Assembly (NCBI GenBank): GCA_016285835.1
Contig: JAEERM010000022.1
Coordinates: 1 to 35,601, forward strand
Direction: 5' to 3'
Source of the DNA: Fibrobacter sp.
GTDB lineage: Bacteria; Fibrobacterota; Fibrobacteria; Fibrobacterales; Fibrobacteraceae
DNA: 35,601 bases
Part shown: positions 16,355 through 23,708 of the stretch, piece by piece
Numbering within the stretch: position 1 is the stretch's first letter
Layout of the letters: each line of letters starts with the position of its first letter
Notes under the pieces: generated by a model
What the model saw: the letters and a program-made list of their open reading frames with translations, nothing else
The model's database searches: none
Told to the model about the DNA's origin: nothing
Position numbers and translations under genes: made by a program

Positions 16355-17082
16355 ACCTTGCGGCCTTTTTCGATAGCTTCAGCGAGGCTCATGCCAGTAA
16401 ATTCCTGGGCGCTGAACCAGCGGCCGCTCTTCTTGTCGTCAAGCAGGACGGAGACCATGGAACCCGGAATCACGGTTTCGGGAGCGTTGGGTGCATTCGG
16501 GCCACCGAGATCGGTGCGGAGCCAACCCGGATCCATCACGTTCATCATCACGTCAGTGCCGTTCAGCTTGCAGGCGAAATCTTTAACAAACTTGGTAAGG
16601 GCAGCCTTCGCGCAGGCGTAACCCATCAGCTCAGGTTCGTTGGCGATGCCGCTCGTGGTGAGCTGCATGCGGCCAAAGCCACGCTTGATCATGCCCGGCA
16701 AAAAGTGGTAGGCAATCTTCACGGGGGCGTAGAAGTTCACCGCCATCGCATGGTGGAAATCTTCCATGGTGTTGGTGAGGTAGTCGGTAAAGTAGTGGCT
16801 CATGAGGCCCGCGTTGTTGAACACGAGGTCCACCTGCACGCCCCAGCTGTCGATTTCAGCGAGGGCAGCATCGATTTCGGTTTCGTTTTCGAGGTTGCAG
16901 CCCACGGCACGCGCTTCGACACCGTATTTCTTGATTTCGGCAAGTACCGGTTCGGCATGGGCCTTGTCGCGCCCCTGCACGATGATGTTCGCTCCGAGTT
17001 TCGCCATCTCTATGGCGGTGAGACGGCCTACCCCACGGCAGCCGCCAGTAACCAAGGTCCATTTGCCCTTAACGTCAATCAT
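16348..17082 (-). CDS. Short-chain dehydrogenase/reductase (SDR) family oxidoreductase
   Basis: A 244-residue classical SDR, a cytosolic NAD(P)-dependent oxidoreductase of unknown substrate. The cofactor site TGGCRGVG is at 12-19, NNAG at 89-92, and the catalytic Ser144 and Y155xxxK159 (GYACAKAAL) are intact; an Arg in QGRDKAHAEPV after beta-2 suggests NADP preference. The frame is open 14 codons further, but ATG 17082 has AAAGGGAA about 6 nt upstream. The stop codon is part of the adjacent heptamer array. It lies 165 bp downstream of hemC in the same direction without a strong terminator between, so weak co-transcription is possible. Confidence 0.85.
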   Translation of the reverse strand: MIDVKGKWTLVTGGCRGVGRLTAIEMAKLGANIIVQGRDKAHAEPVLAEIKKYGVEARAVGCNLENETEIDAALAEIDSWGVQVDLVFNNAGLMSHYFTDYLTNTMEDFHHAMAVNFYAPVKIAYHFLPGMIKRGFGRMQLTTSGIANEPELMGYACAKAALTKFVKDFACKLNGTDVMMNVMDPGWLRTDLGGPNAPNAPETVIPGSMVSVLLDDKKSGRWFSAQEFTGMSLAEAIEKGRKVE

Positions 17083-17247
17083 CTTGTTCCCTTTGTGCCC
17101 GGCACCTTTAAAAATTTCAAACAACCTCCAAAATCATTCCGGAGGCCGGTTTTAAAAATAGACAAAATGGAATGCTCGGAGGCAAAAAACGGGCACACTT
17201 CTGGTTACTCCGGGAAACACCCAGAACAAGGGCCAGCTAATTTAATG

Positions 17248-18210
17248 TTAAAGGGATTCCCGAATCCGTTCTGCAAGGCGGATTCCAAGCGCACGGGCAT
17301 TCTGGATCCGTTCTTCAAGCGACACCCCGTCAAAACCGGAGGTAGATTCCGCAGCGGCGCGAATCAGGCGCTGGCTTCCCTCGTCCCAATAAATTCCGCG
17401 AATTTTCAAGGTGCGGCTACCGTCCGCAAATTCTGCGAAACTGGCCACGGGGAACTGACACCCGGCATTGAGCGCCTTCAAGTACGCCATCTCCGCGACG
17501 GCGATGCAATTGGTGTCCGTGTCGTTCACACGGGAAAGGATATCGGCAAGAGATTGCTTCTGGGTATCGCCCTCGCAGTGACCGACGGAACTCAGCGTCT
17601 CTATCGCAAGGATACCCTGGCCCGATGCGGGAAGCATTTGTTCGGTGCCAAAATATTCCGTCACCTGGCCTTCAAGCCCCATGCGCTTGAGTCCGGCAGC
17701 AGCAAGCACCACGCCATCCAATTCCTCGAGTTTCGAAAGGCGCGTCTGGATGTTCCCGCGAATGGGCACGTATTCCAAATCCGGGCGGAGCGATTTCAGC
17801 TGCACCACACGGCGAATGCTCCCAGTACCGATGCGCGCGCCAGACGGCAAGTCCATGAATTTCAGGCCGTCCACTCCCCCACGGGCAATAAAGGCATCGC
17901 GGGGGTCTTCGCGCTGGAGGACTGCGGCCAGTTTGAATTCCGACATGACTTCGGCGGGCATATCCTTGAGGCTATGCACCGCAATATCGGCGCGACCTTC
18001 GAGCAAGGCGACTTCAAGTTCCTTGATGAACACGCCCTTGCCGCCAAAACTCGCCAGCGACTTGTCAAGACGGCGGTCGCCCTCGGTCGTCATCGGCACG
18101 AGTTCGTAGGCAAGGCCCGGATTGGCCGACACGATGGCTTCGGCGACCAGAGTCGTCTGGGCCTGGGCCAAGGCACTTTTGCGGGTAGCAATGCGGAGAA
18201 GTTCAGCCAT
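17248..18210 (-). CDS. hemC: Porphobilinogen deaminase (hydroxymethylbilane synthase) HemC
   Basis: A 320-residue cytosolic enzyme that condenses four porphobilinogen molecules into hydroxymethylbilane. Family markers: RKSALAQAQ (10-18), VHSLKDMP (78-85, catalytic Asp83), GTGSIRRVVQL (128-138) and LNAGCQFPVA with Cys251, which carries the dipyrromethane cofactor. Compared with E. coli HemC there is a slightly longer loop around 206-220. The start ATG shares one base with the hemA stop (TAATG), indicating translational coupling. It supplies the uroporphyrinogen III branch; together with ahbC and ahbAB in this window it points to siroheme-dependent heme synthesis. Confidence 0.95.
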   Translation of the reverse strand: MAELLRIATRKSALAQAQTTLVAEAIVSANPGLAYELVPMTTEGDRRLDKSLASFGGKGVFIKELEVALLEGRADIAVHSLKDMPAEVMSEFKLAAVLQREDPRDAFIARGGVDGLKFMDLPSGARIGTGSIRRVVQLKSLRPDLEYVPIRGNIQTRLSKLEELDGVVLAAAGLKRMGLEGQVTEYFGTEQMLPASGQGILAIETLSSVGHCEGDTQKQSLADILSRVNDTDTNCIAVAEMAYLKALNAGCQFPVASFAEFADGSRTLKIRGIYWDEGSQRLIRAAAESTSGFDGVSLEERIQNARALGIRLAERIRESL

Positions 18211-19448
18211 TACTTACCTCCGCGCAGGCACTTGAGGTATGTCCGCACATCATCGAGCGGATTGCATTCCTTTACCTTGTACAAATACTCATTCACCATC
18301 TTCTTGGCAAAGCGCACATACATCATCTGGATGCGGCTGCGGTCGACTTCCGATACCTCGGGTAGCGAGCGCAACAGCTTTTCGCATTCCATGTCGGCCG
18401 TCTGCACCGTCTTTTCGGCAAGCAGGTGAATTTCCTTCGCAATGTCGTCCATGCGGTACCACTGCAAAAATTCGTCCAGGCCTTCCTTCAAAATTTTCTG
18501 CGCCGCTTCCAGTTCGACCATGCGCAAGCGACGGTTCTCGGAGACAATCTTTTCGAGGTCGTCGACGCACACGTACTGCACGCCGGGGAGTTCTCCAATG
18601 GAGGCTTCGGCATTGCGCGGGCTACCGAGGTCGATGACAAGGCGCGCGGACTTATTTGCATCTGCACCCCCAATCGCTTCGGCAAAATCCTTCTTCGTGA
18701 CAATCGGTTCCTGGCATGCGCTACACAAAATCACCACATCGCACTGGCCAAGCACCTGGTAACGGTCTTCGAACTTGACAGGAGTGAGCACGTCAGCAAA
18801 TTTCTGGGCATTCGCGAACGTCCTGCTGCTCGCAAAAATCTTCGTCGTATTTTCCTGCACGTACTTGAGCATGAGGGAGCCCATCTCGCCCAAGCCTACG
18901 ATATACACCGTGCGGTTTTCGAGGTCATCGAAGGAATGCTGCACCTGCTTCATCGCCAAGAACGGGATATTGCAACTGAGCTTGCTCAGGTTTGTTTCCG
19001 TCTTGATGCGCTTGGTCGTATGGATAGCGCCCTGGAACAACTTGTTGAGGCTGTTGCCCGTCGCCCCGAACTTGAGGGCAGTCTCGTAAGCGCGGCCAAT
19101 CTGGTGCAAAATCTGGTCTTCGCCCACCGCCACGGAATCAAGCCCCGCACACACGTTCATCACGTGGTGGGCCACTTCGTCTCCCGACTTGAAATAGAAA
19201 AACTTCGCAAAATCTTCGTAGTTTTGACGGGCCAGGTCGCACACGTAGCGCACAAGTTCCGCCTCGCCAATATCGCGGTCCGACGCCACGTAGACCTCGG
19301 TGCGGTTGCAAGTCGCCAAAATCAGGAGTTCGTCAAAAGGAGAGTGGGCAAGCGCTTCCGACTTCACATCCATCGGGATGTAGAACTTCTCGCGGACTGC
19401 AATCTCGGCCACCTTGTGGCTCATACCTGCCATGTAAATCTTGCGCAT
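18210..19448 (-). CDS. hemA: Glutamyl-tRNA reductase HemA
   Basis: A 412-residue NADPH-dependent enzyme that reduces Glu-tRNA(Glu) to glutamate-1-semialdehyde, the first step of C5 tetrapyrrole synthesis. The catalytic Cys47 lies in LATCNRTEVY, GEDQILHQIGRAY is the conserved helical region, and VYIVGLGEMGSLM is the NADPH-binding loop. The C-terminal third is the usual dimerisation helix. The length is typical. It ends TAATG over the hemC start. It lies 17 bp after the CotH-like gene, so it may be part of that operon, but TTGAAG-N16-TAATTT lies 6 nt before its ATG and may drive it separately. Confidence 0.95.
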   Translation of the reverse strand: MRKIYMAGMSHKVAEIAVREKFYIPMDVKSEALAHSPFDELLILATCNRTEVYVASDRDIGEAELVRYVCDLARQNYEDFAKFFYFKSGDEVAHHVMNVCAGLDSVAVGEDQILHQIGRAYETALKFGATGNSLNKLFQGAIHTTKRIKTETNLSKLSCNIPFLAMKQVQHSFDDLENRTVYIVGLGEMGSLMLKYVQENTTKIFASSRTFANAQKFADVLTPVKFEDRYQVLGQCDVVILCSACQEPIVTKKDFAEAIGGADANKSARLVIDLGSPRNAEASIGELPGVQYVCVDDLEKIVSENRRLRMVELEAAQKILKEGLDEFLQWYRMDDIAKEIHLLAEKTVQTADMECEKLLRSLPEVSEVDRSRIQMMYVRFAKKMVNEYLYKVKECNPLDDVRTYLKCLRGGK

Positions 19449-19454
19449 GTTCCA

Positions 19455-19482
19455 AAATTAGAAAATTAGAGGTGGCCTTCAA
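19455..19482 (-). promoter_or_regulatory. Possible promoter for hemA
   Basis: Minus-strand TTGAAG (19477-19482), 16-bp spacer, TAATTT (19455-19460), then 6 nt to the ATG. The -35 lies inside the 3' end of the CotH-like gene. The geometry would give a leaderless hemA-hemC transcript. Confidence 0.35.
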
Positions 19483-20704
19483 TCCAGTCGTAGCGTTCCT
19501 TCATCCACTGAATCATATATTCCACAGCTTCGTCATAAGAATCATAAGGGTCCTTAAGAGCCCAGTTTTCGGTATTCCGTATAACCGGCCAGCGCTTGTA
19601 TTCGTTCTTGAGAGCCTTTTCGATGATGGCGCGATACACGGGCACGCTGTCTATCAGGGCGCGGAATTTCTCCTTGTTCTCGTTCCAATAGTCCGTCATC
19701 TGTTCCTTTACGTCTGGAATCCAAAAAATTTTTGCGTTCCAGTTGTAATTGCGAATATACCAAGCCGATGAAGGTTTTACATCGTCGCGAGATTCGTTAC
19801 CGAACCCCAAGTCAAAATCCCAGACCGGGCCAAACTTGATAGGCCCACCTTTTTCCCAAGTCATGTAGATGCTTCGCGAAAAATTTCCATCCTCGTTCTT
19901 GGAATACTCCTGAATCCAATAAAAGAGGGCGTATGCTTTTATGTCGAGCCATTTGGACGCACTAGACTTTTTCCATCCTGAATTATTCAAGTAATACTCA
20001 AAATCGTTCAGGTGATCCAAAAGCATTTCCTTGGAAGATTCCGACAGATTTTTAGGCGACTTGACATGAAAAATGTTATTCCATTGCGTGACAATATAAG
20101 GATCGTCGTATTTCTTATCCCCTTCTTTTTCAAAAAGGAAACTGGAATCGTTCTTCGGGATGTTGACTCGATTTTTTGACACCTTTATCGTTTCTGCAAG
20201 GAGATACAACCCCTTATACTCCCGATTCAAATACAACTCGACAAAATGCACCTTGGGAGTATAGCTCGCCCCAAGCCATTCCGAAAGCCTGAACGCCATG
20301 TAATTTCGCAAGTGAGTTTTGTCGCCAAAGTTCCCGATAAGGGCCCAATCGCGATTTTCGGGCATGCCGAACAAAGAAACCTTTTCATCAAATTCCAGCT
20401 TCATTCCGAACTTGGGCATCTTGAAGCTGGAGTTGCCTCGGCCACGGATATTCAAACTGAGCACTTCGCTTTCCGGTTCGCTTTCTCCATAAATCTGGAA
20501 ATGGGAGCGATGTTCCGTTTCGCGGTCACGAATGCGAGCATAATCCTCCGTTTCTATGACCACCCTCGGAATCCCTGCATAGGGGTACTCCGAATCATCC
20601 ATCGGCAAATATTCGGGATTGTCTTCCGTTTCAGCCCAAAAGCATCCATTCAGAGCAATGGACGTACACAGGAAAAAGAACGGAATAAGCCTAGTTAGTT
20701 GCAT
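19466..20704 (-). CDS. CotH kinase family lipoprotein
   Basis: A 412-residue lipoprotein with a CotH-type atypical kinase domain. The signal peptide has lipobox LNGC (lipid Cys21). The kinase-like core shows RGRGNSS (87-93), KFGMKLEF (98-105), LYLLAETI (167-174, with Glu171), YSKNEDGNFSRSIYM (267-281) and GPVWDFDLGFGN (292-303). The last two match the NxD...N and WDxD...G motifs that bind metal-ATP in CotH proteins. B. subtilis CotH phosphorylates spore coat proteins; a lipid-anchored version presumably acts outside the cytoplasmic membrane on an unknown target. ATG 20704 is chosen for its signal peptide; the longer frame would overlap the divergent gene. Confidence 0.82.
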   Translation of the reverse strand: MQLTRLIPFFFLCTSIALNGCFWAETEDNPEYLPMDDSEYPYAGIPRVVIETEDYARIRDRETEHRSHFQIYGESEPESEVLSLNIRGRGNSSFKMPKFGMKLEFDEKVSLFGMPENRDWALIGNFGDKTHLRNYMAFRLSEWLGASYTPKVHFVELYLNREYKGLYLLAETIKVSKNRVNIPKNDSSFLFEKEGDKKYDDPYIVTQWNNIFHVKSPKNLSESSKEMLLDHLNDFEYYLNNSGWKKSSASKWLDIKAYALFYWIQEYSKNEDGNFSRSIYMTWEKGGPIKFGPVWDFDLGFGNESRDDVKPSSAWYIRNYNWNAKIFWIPDVKEQMTDYWNENKEKFRALIDSVPVYRAIIEKALKNEYKRWPVIRNTENWALKDPYDSYDEAVEYMIQWMKERYDWIEGHL

Positions 20705-20756
20705 TGAGCAAAGAAAATAAAAAATTTTTGCACTCGGCTTTTTATATTTTGGCATC

Positions 20757-21563
20757 ATGTTCAAGTTTAGCAGTTGTCTTCTCGTCCTTTGCCCCATCGC
20801 CATCTGGGCGACAGAAATACTGCACCCCGTTCAACCACCCAAAACGACCGCATCCACAGCCGCGATTTTTGAGCTAAACGACGACGTGTACAGCACCGAT
20901 GCCGTACTTTCGTTAGAAGTCGCTCCCGTTGAATGGATAAGCCTGTACACGGATGCATCGTTTCGCTTTATGAGTTACAGCTACGAGATGTCGCTCAAAG
21001 GGTACGAACACAACTACTGCAACCTGCATGTCAATGGATTCAATGAGACTTATCTGGGAGCCAAGGCCTTTTTCCTTGACCGCTTCGGCCTAGATATCAA
21101 CTGGAGATTCCCTCCCGGAGAAGGTTCCCAAAAAAATCGTTTTCACCGCCTGAACATAGAACCATTCGCCTTCATGCAAATTTTCAACCATCTGCAAGGG
21201 GGCATTTCGGTCCGTTACAACACGTTCCTCGAAGATGCAAACTACAAGCCGGGTGACGAAATCGGCGCAAAAGCTTCGTTTATCTTTAATTTTTTCTGGA
21301 ACGATTACATGTACACCGGATGGATTCTCGAAAGCACATTCCTGATCCAAGCCCGAATCGAAGAATCCGAAAACCGGAACCTGAAAAAGCCTTATCGCGG
21401 GATGAAAGACAAATATCAGGGCACAAAAATGAAGTTTGAATTAACCCGTCACTTCGACATGTTCAACAAGCACGTAGGGTTTGGCATCAACTACGAAATG
21501 CAAAACGGCACCCTGTTCGGATTCGAAACAGGGCACCGCGTCGGTCTAATTTTGAAAATTTGA
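20757..21563 (+). CDS. Putative outer-membrane beta-barrel protein
   Basis: A 268-residue secreted protein with signal peptide 1-18 (cut after IWA). The mature protein is rich in alternating aromatic/polar strands typical of outer-membrane barrels: VEWISLYTDASFRFMSYSY, LDINWRF, GGISVRYNTF, GAKASFIFNFFWNDY, and a C-terminal strand HRVGLILKI. No catalytic motif is visible. It is divergent from the CotH-like gene with only 52 bp between starts. TATATT lies 8 nt upstream of ATG and there is no Shine-Dalgarno. It is convergent with the lipoprotein at 21578, 14 bp away, with no terminator between. Confidence 0.65.
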   Translation: MFKFSSCLLVLCPIAIWATEILHPVQPPKTTASTAAIFELNDDVYSTDAVLSLEVAPVEWISLYTDASFRFMSYSYEMSLKGYEHNYCNLHVNGFNETYLGAKAFFLDRFGLDINWRFPPGEGSQKNRFHRLNIEPFAFMQIFNHLQGGISVRYNTFLEDANYKPGDEIGAKASFIFNFFWNDYMYTGWILESTFLIQARIEESENRNLKKPYRGMKDKYQGTKMKFELTRHFDMFNKHVGFGINYEMQNGTLFGFETGHRVGLILKI

Positions 21564-21577
21564 TATTCTGAGTGCGA

Positions 21578-22093
21578 TTAGATGAAGCCGTCGGTCTTGA
21601 GCATTTCGACGGTCTTGTTCACAGCGCCCTTCACGCCAGGGCCAAAGCCCATCGCCATGGGGTTCTGGAAGTCAATGGTCGCCTTCCAAATCGGGGTATT
21701 GCCCTCTACCTTAATAATCGCCAGTTCTTCATTGAATTCGGACAAGGCGGAATTGAGCAGCTTTACATTGCTGAAATTCTGCACCAAGATATACTTTGCA
21801 TTCTTTTCGCGAGCAAAATCAACAACGGGATTGTCGCTCAAGGCAACCGACTCCTCGTTCTTGACATAGGCAACAGCGTTGACACCCTGCTTTGTAAGCG
21901 TAGCGGCCAAGTGGGTAGAAACCTTGTTCGCAAAATTGATGACATCCTTGTGCGACGAAGCAACAATGACAACGGATTCACCCTTCAGCGGGTAAGCCGT
22001 ATCAAAGTTGGAGGAACCCTTTGCCGTCGGGGCACAGCCCATCATGGCAAACGAAACCGCAACAAGCAAGAACAGAATTACTTTTTTCATCAT
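21578..22093 (-). CDS. Lipoprotein of unknown function
   Basis: A 171-residue lipoprotein: signal peptide with lipobox MMGC (lipid Cys20), then APTAKGSSNF and an alpha/beta mature part (SVVIVASSHKDVINFANKV, LAATLTKQGVNAVAYV, AKYILVQNFSNVKLLNSAL). The pattern of a strand, helix, strand and the line FAREKNAKYILVQ suggest a small periplasmic fold like those of lipoproteins that gauge envelope state, but I recognise no family. The ATG directly follows the stop of the upstream gene, with GGAG TAA ATG ATG; either ATG could serve, the second having the better 6-nt spacing. It is translationally coupled to the gene at 22094. Confidence 0.7.
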   Translation of the reverse strand: MMKKVILFLLVAVSFAMMGCAPTAKGSSNFDTAYPLKGESVVIVASSHKDVINFANKVSTHLAATLTKQGVNAVAYVKNEESVALSDNPVVDFAREKNAKYILVQNFSNVKLLNSALSEFNEELAIIKVEGNTPIWKATIDFQNPMAMGFGPGVKGAVNKTVEMLKTDGFI

Positions 22094-22618
22094 TTACTCC
22101 TTTAAGATGGAATTTGTTTTAAAATCGTCAAAAATGCCAGAAACTAGCTTACGCTGGGAATAAGCAGGAAAACTCCCGTCCGCAGTGAGAACCATTTTCC
22201 AAACGACTTGCTGCGTCTTGCAACTATACATCGTCGAGGTGTATTCCACAGTTGCGCCACCATAAACCATGCCGGACGCATCCGTCGTCTGAGTTTTGCT
22301 TGAACCCGAGACAAAAGACCTCAACAAATAAGAATCACCGCAAGATTCAAACAAGGCCGCCGGAGAAACCGGATGCAGCGTCAACGCCGTATTGTAGGTA
22401 TATTCAATTTCCATCTTATTCGAAGAAGCAAACTCACGCCATACGGAATCGAGACCTACCGTAAAATCACTATAGAGGCGGTTTTCATCGACCAGGACCC
22501 AAATCTTTTTCCCAGAAATATCCAAACCGGGCATGGAATTACGGACGACCTTCGTCCCTGCACAAGCAGAAAGGGAAATTACAATTGCCAGAAAAAGCAA
22601 ATAGAACATGCATCTCAT
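22094..22618 (-). CDS. Lipoprotein of unknown function
   Basis: A 174-residue lipoprotein with lipobox LSAC (lipid Cys19). The mature part begins GTKVVRNSMPGLDISGKKIW and contains IWVLVDENRLYSDFTVG and a region GMVYGGATVEYTSTMYSC. I do not recognise a family. The frame is open 25 codons upstream; ATG 22618 gives a proper signal peptide with AGGAGA 11 nt before it, and ATG 22609 is also possible. It has its own good promoter (22647-22674), independent of ahbAB, and is followed without a gap by the next lipoprotein gene, so the two probably form a unit. Confidence 0.7.
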   Translation of the reverse strand: MRCMFYLLFLAIVISLSACAGTKVVRNSMPGLDISGKKIWVLVDENRLYSDFTVGLDSVWREFASSNKMEIEYTYNTALTLHPVSPAALFESCGDSYLLRSFVSGSSKTQTTDASGMVYGGATVEYTSTMYSCKTQQVVWKMVLTADGSFPAYSQRKLVSGIFDDFKTNSILKE

Positions 22619-22646
22619 TGATTTTGAATCTCCTATTTTCAGGCAT

Positions 22647-22674
22647 AAAATAGAAAAAGCACATTCTCTGTCAA
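22647..22674 (-). promoter_or_regulatory. Sigma-70-like promoter of the two-lipoprotein unit
   Basis: Minus strand TTGACA (22669-22674), 16-bp spacer, TATTTT (22647-22652). The predicted start near 22640 gives a leader of about 22 nt that contains the AGGAGA ribosome binding site. Confidence 0.55.
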
Positions 22675-22693
22675 TAATTTTTTTACACGACAC

Positions 22694-23683
22694 TCAAAAG
22701 AACCGGAAACTCGTCTTTTTGAGTTCCTTGACAGAATGGAGAACGACATATTCAGGATTGCCAATAGAAGCCGCAGCGTCCTTGATGTAACATTCCAAAT
22801 CTTCGGCAGACCGTGCATGCATCATGGCATAAAGTGAGTATGGGAACCCCTCGAACACCGGCCTTTCATAGCAATGCGAAACATAAGGCTTTTTCGCCAA
22901 AGCCCACCCTCTCTCGTCTTTCGTTTCTCGTCTCTCGTCTAAACCAAAACAAACCATTGCATTATACGCAAAACCCGCTTCTTGGTGCCGGAGGATAGCC
23001 CCGAAACGGCGCATTCTCTTTTGGGCAAGGTCGTCACGGAGTTCTTCACACGAAACACCCCAGTCCTTGAAAGGCGTGAGCGTATGCGGAATGTCGGTAC
23101 AGGCAACACGGATACGAGCCCAGTCGGAATCGGACAAAATGCCAGCAGGAGATTGCTTTCGCAATGACAAATCAGAGTTACGCGCTTCGCTCAGGATAAC
23201 TCCACTGTCTACTGTCAACTGCCTACTGTCTACTAGCGCGCTAGCGCCCATTACCGTATTTATCTTGAACTTCTTTGTCGCGGAGAGAATATGCACGTCA
23301 TGCAAGTCCGTACTCGTACAAAGCCCATCCACAATTTTACGGATTTCATCTTCGGACTCTGCGATAACCGTGAACCAGACATTGTATTCGTGGGAGCGCA
23401 CGTAATTATGGGTAATCGCGGGGATTTCGTTGACTGCATCGGCAAGTTTATCAACATTGCAAACCTTGCCCGCACAAAGGCGCGAAATAAAGCCGAGCGC
23501 CTTGGAATCGTACACTCCGCCAATGCGGCGGATAACACCTGACATGCGCAGATTCTCGACAGCATCAAAAACACTCTGCTCGTCGGATCCAAGCTGTCCC
23601 GCAAGCACCTGATACGGGCAATCTTCCAGCGGGAAGGCGTCCTGAATAATCGCTAGGAGATTCTGTTCAAGTTCCCTAACCAC
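22694..23683 (-). CDS. ahbAB: Fused siroheme decarboxylase AhbA-AhbB
   Basis: A 329-residue protein carrying both siroheme decarboxylase subunits, which convert siroheme to 12,18-didecarboxysiroheme. Residues 1-145 are AhbA-like: Lrp/AsnC-type winged helix (SVFDAVENLRMSGVIRRIG) and THNYVRSHEYNVWFTVIA (91-108). Residues 184-329 are AhbB-like: RRFGAILRHQEAGFAYNAM, YVSHCYERPVFEGFPYSLY (267-285) and the C-terminal VKELKKTSFRFF. The usual AhbA and AhbB are separate chains of about 150-170 aa. The linker (about 146-183) and a loop (248-259) are encoded by repeat DNA. The start is GTG 23683, inside a heptamer array just after the ahbC stop. Its order after ahbC supports the function. Confidence 0.88.
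   Translation of the reverse strand: MVRELEQNLLAIIQDAFPLEDCPYQVLAGQLGSDEQSVFDAVENLRMSGVIRRIGGVYDSKALGFISRLCAGKVCNVDKLADAVNEIPAITHNYVRSHEYNVWFTVIAESEDEIRKIVDGLCTSTDLHDVHILSATKKFKINTVMGASALVDSRQLTVDSGVILSEARNSDLSLRKQSPAGILSDSDWARIRVACTDIPHTLTPFKDWGVSCEELRDDLAQKRMRRFGAILRHQEAGFAYNAMVCFGLDERRETKDERGWALAKKPYVSHCYERPVFEGFPYSLYAMMHARSAEDLECYIKDAAASIGNPEYVVLHSVKELKKTSFRFF
22911..22938 (-). repeat. Heptamer array inside the AhbB half
   Basis: Four in-phase units on the plus strand: CTCTCGT, CTTTCGT, TTCTCGT, CTCTCGT. Read on the coding strand as ACGAGAG-type units they encode DERRETKDER in ahbAB. The unit resembles the AACGAGC-type array at 16093. Confidence 0.7.
23130..23199 (-). repeat. Dispersed palindromic repeat within ahbAB
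   Basis: On the coding strand this reads as a TTATCCTGAGCGAAGCGCG segment, then TTGTCATTGCGAAAGCAAT with a perfect hairpin (ATTGC-GAAA-GCAAT, 23152-23165). Sequences of this TCCTGAGCGAAGC / TCATTGCG...GCAATC kind are familiar as dispersed intergenic repeats in several bacterial genomes. Here it is translated as VILSEARNSDLSLRKQSPAG. Confidence 0.55.
23200..23244 (-). repeat. Heptamer array plus 12-bp palindrome at the AhbA-AhbB junction
   Basis: Five in-phase plus-strand units, CTCCACT, GTCTACT, GTCAACT, GCCTACT, GTCTACT (23200-23234), run into the perfect palindrome CTAGCGCGCTAG (23233-23244). Together they encode ASALVDSRQLTVDSG, the first part of the inter-domain linker. Confidence 0.75.
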
Positions 23684-23708
23684 TAATCACCAACCACTAA
23701 CCACTGAT
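23674..23708 (-). repeat. Heptamer array spanning the ahbC-ahbAB junction
   Basis: Five in-phase plus-strand units: CCCTAAC, CACTAAT, CACCAAC, CACTAAC, CACTGAT. The ahbC stop TAG (23697-23699) lies in the fourth unit and the ahbAB GTG start (23681-23683) in the second, so the whole junction is repeat DNA. Confidence 0.75.

Noticed and set aside
17083..17165. CCTCC/GGAGG stem downstream of hemC as a terminator
   Set aside because: Only a 5-bp stem with a long loop and no proper U tract close by; not convincing.
17590..17640. Possible repeat-derived insertion in HemC (loop with VGHCEGDTQKQS)
   Set aside because: The loop is only a few residues longer than in E. coli HemC and its DNA shows no period-7 pattern or palindrome; similarity to dispersed repeats is too weak.
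16705..18429. A 574-codon plus-strand open frame opposite the dehydrogenase and hemC
   Set aside because: It spans two well-supported genes and their spacer and shows no domain; antisense shadow.
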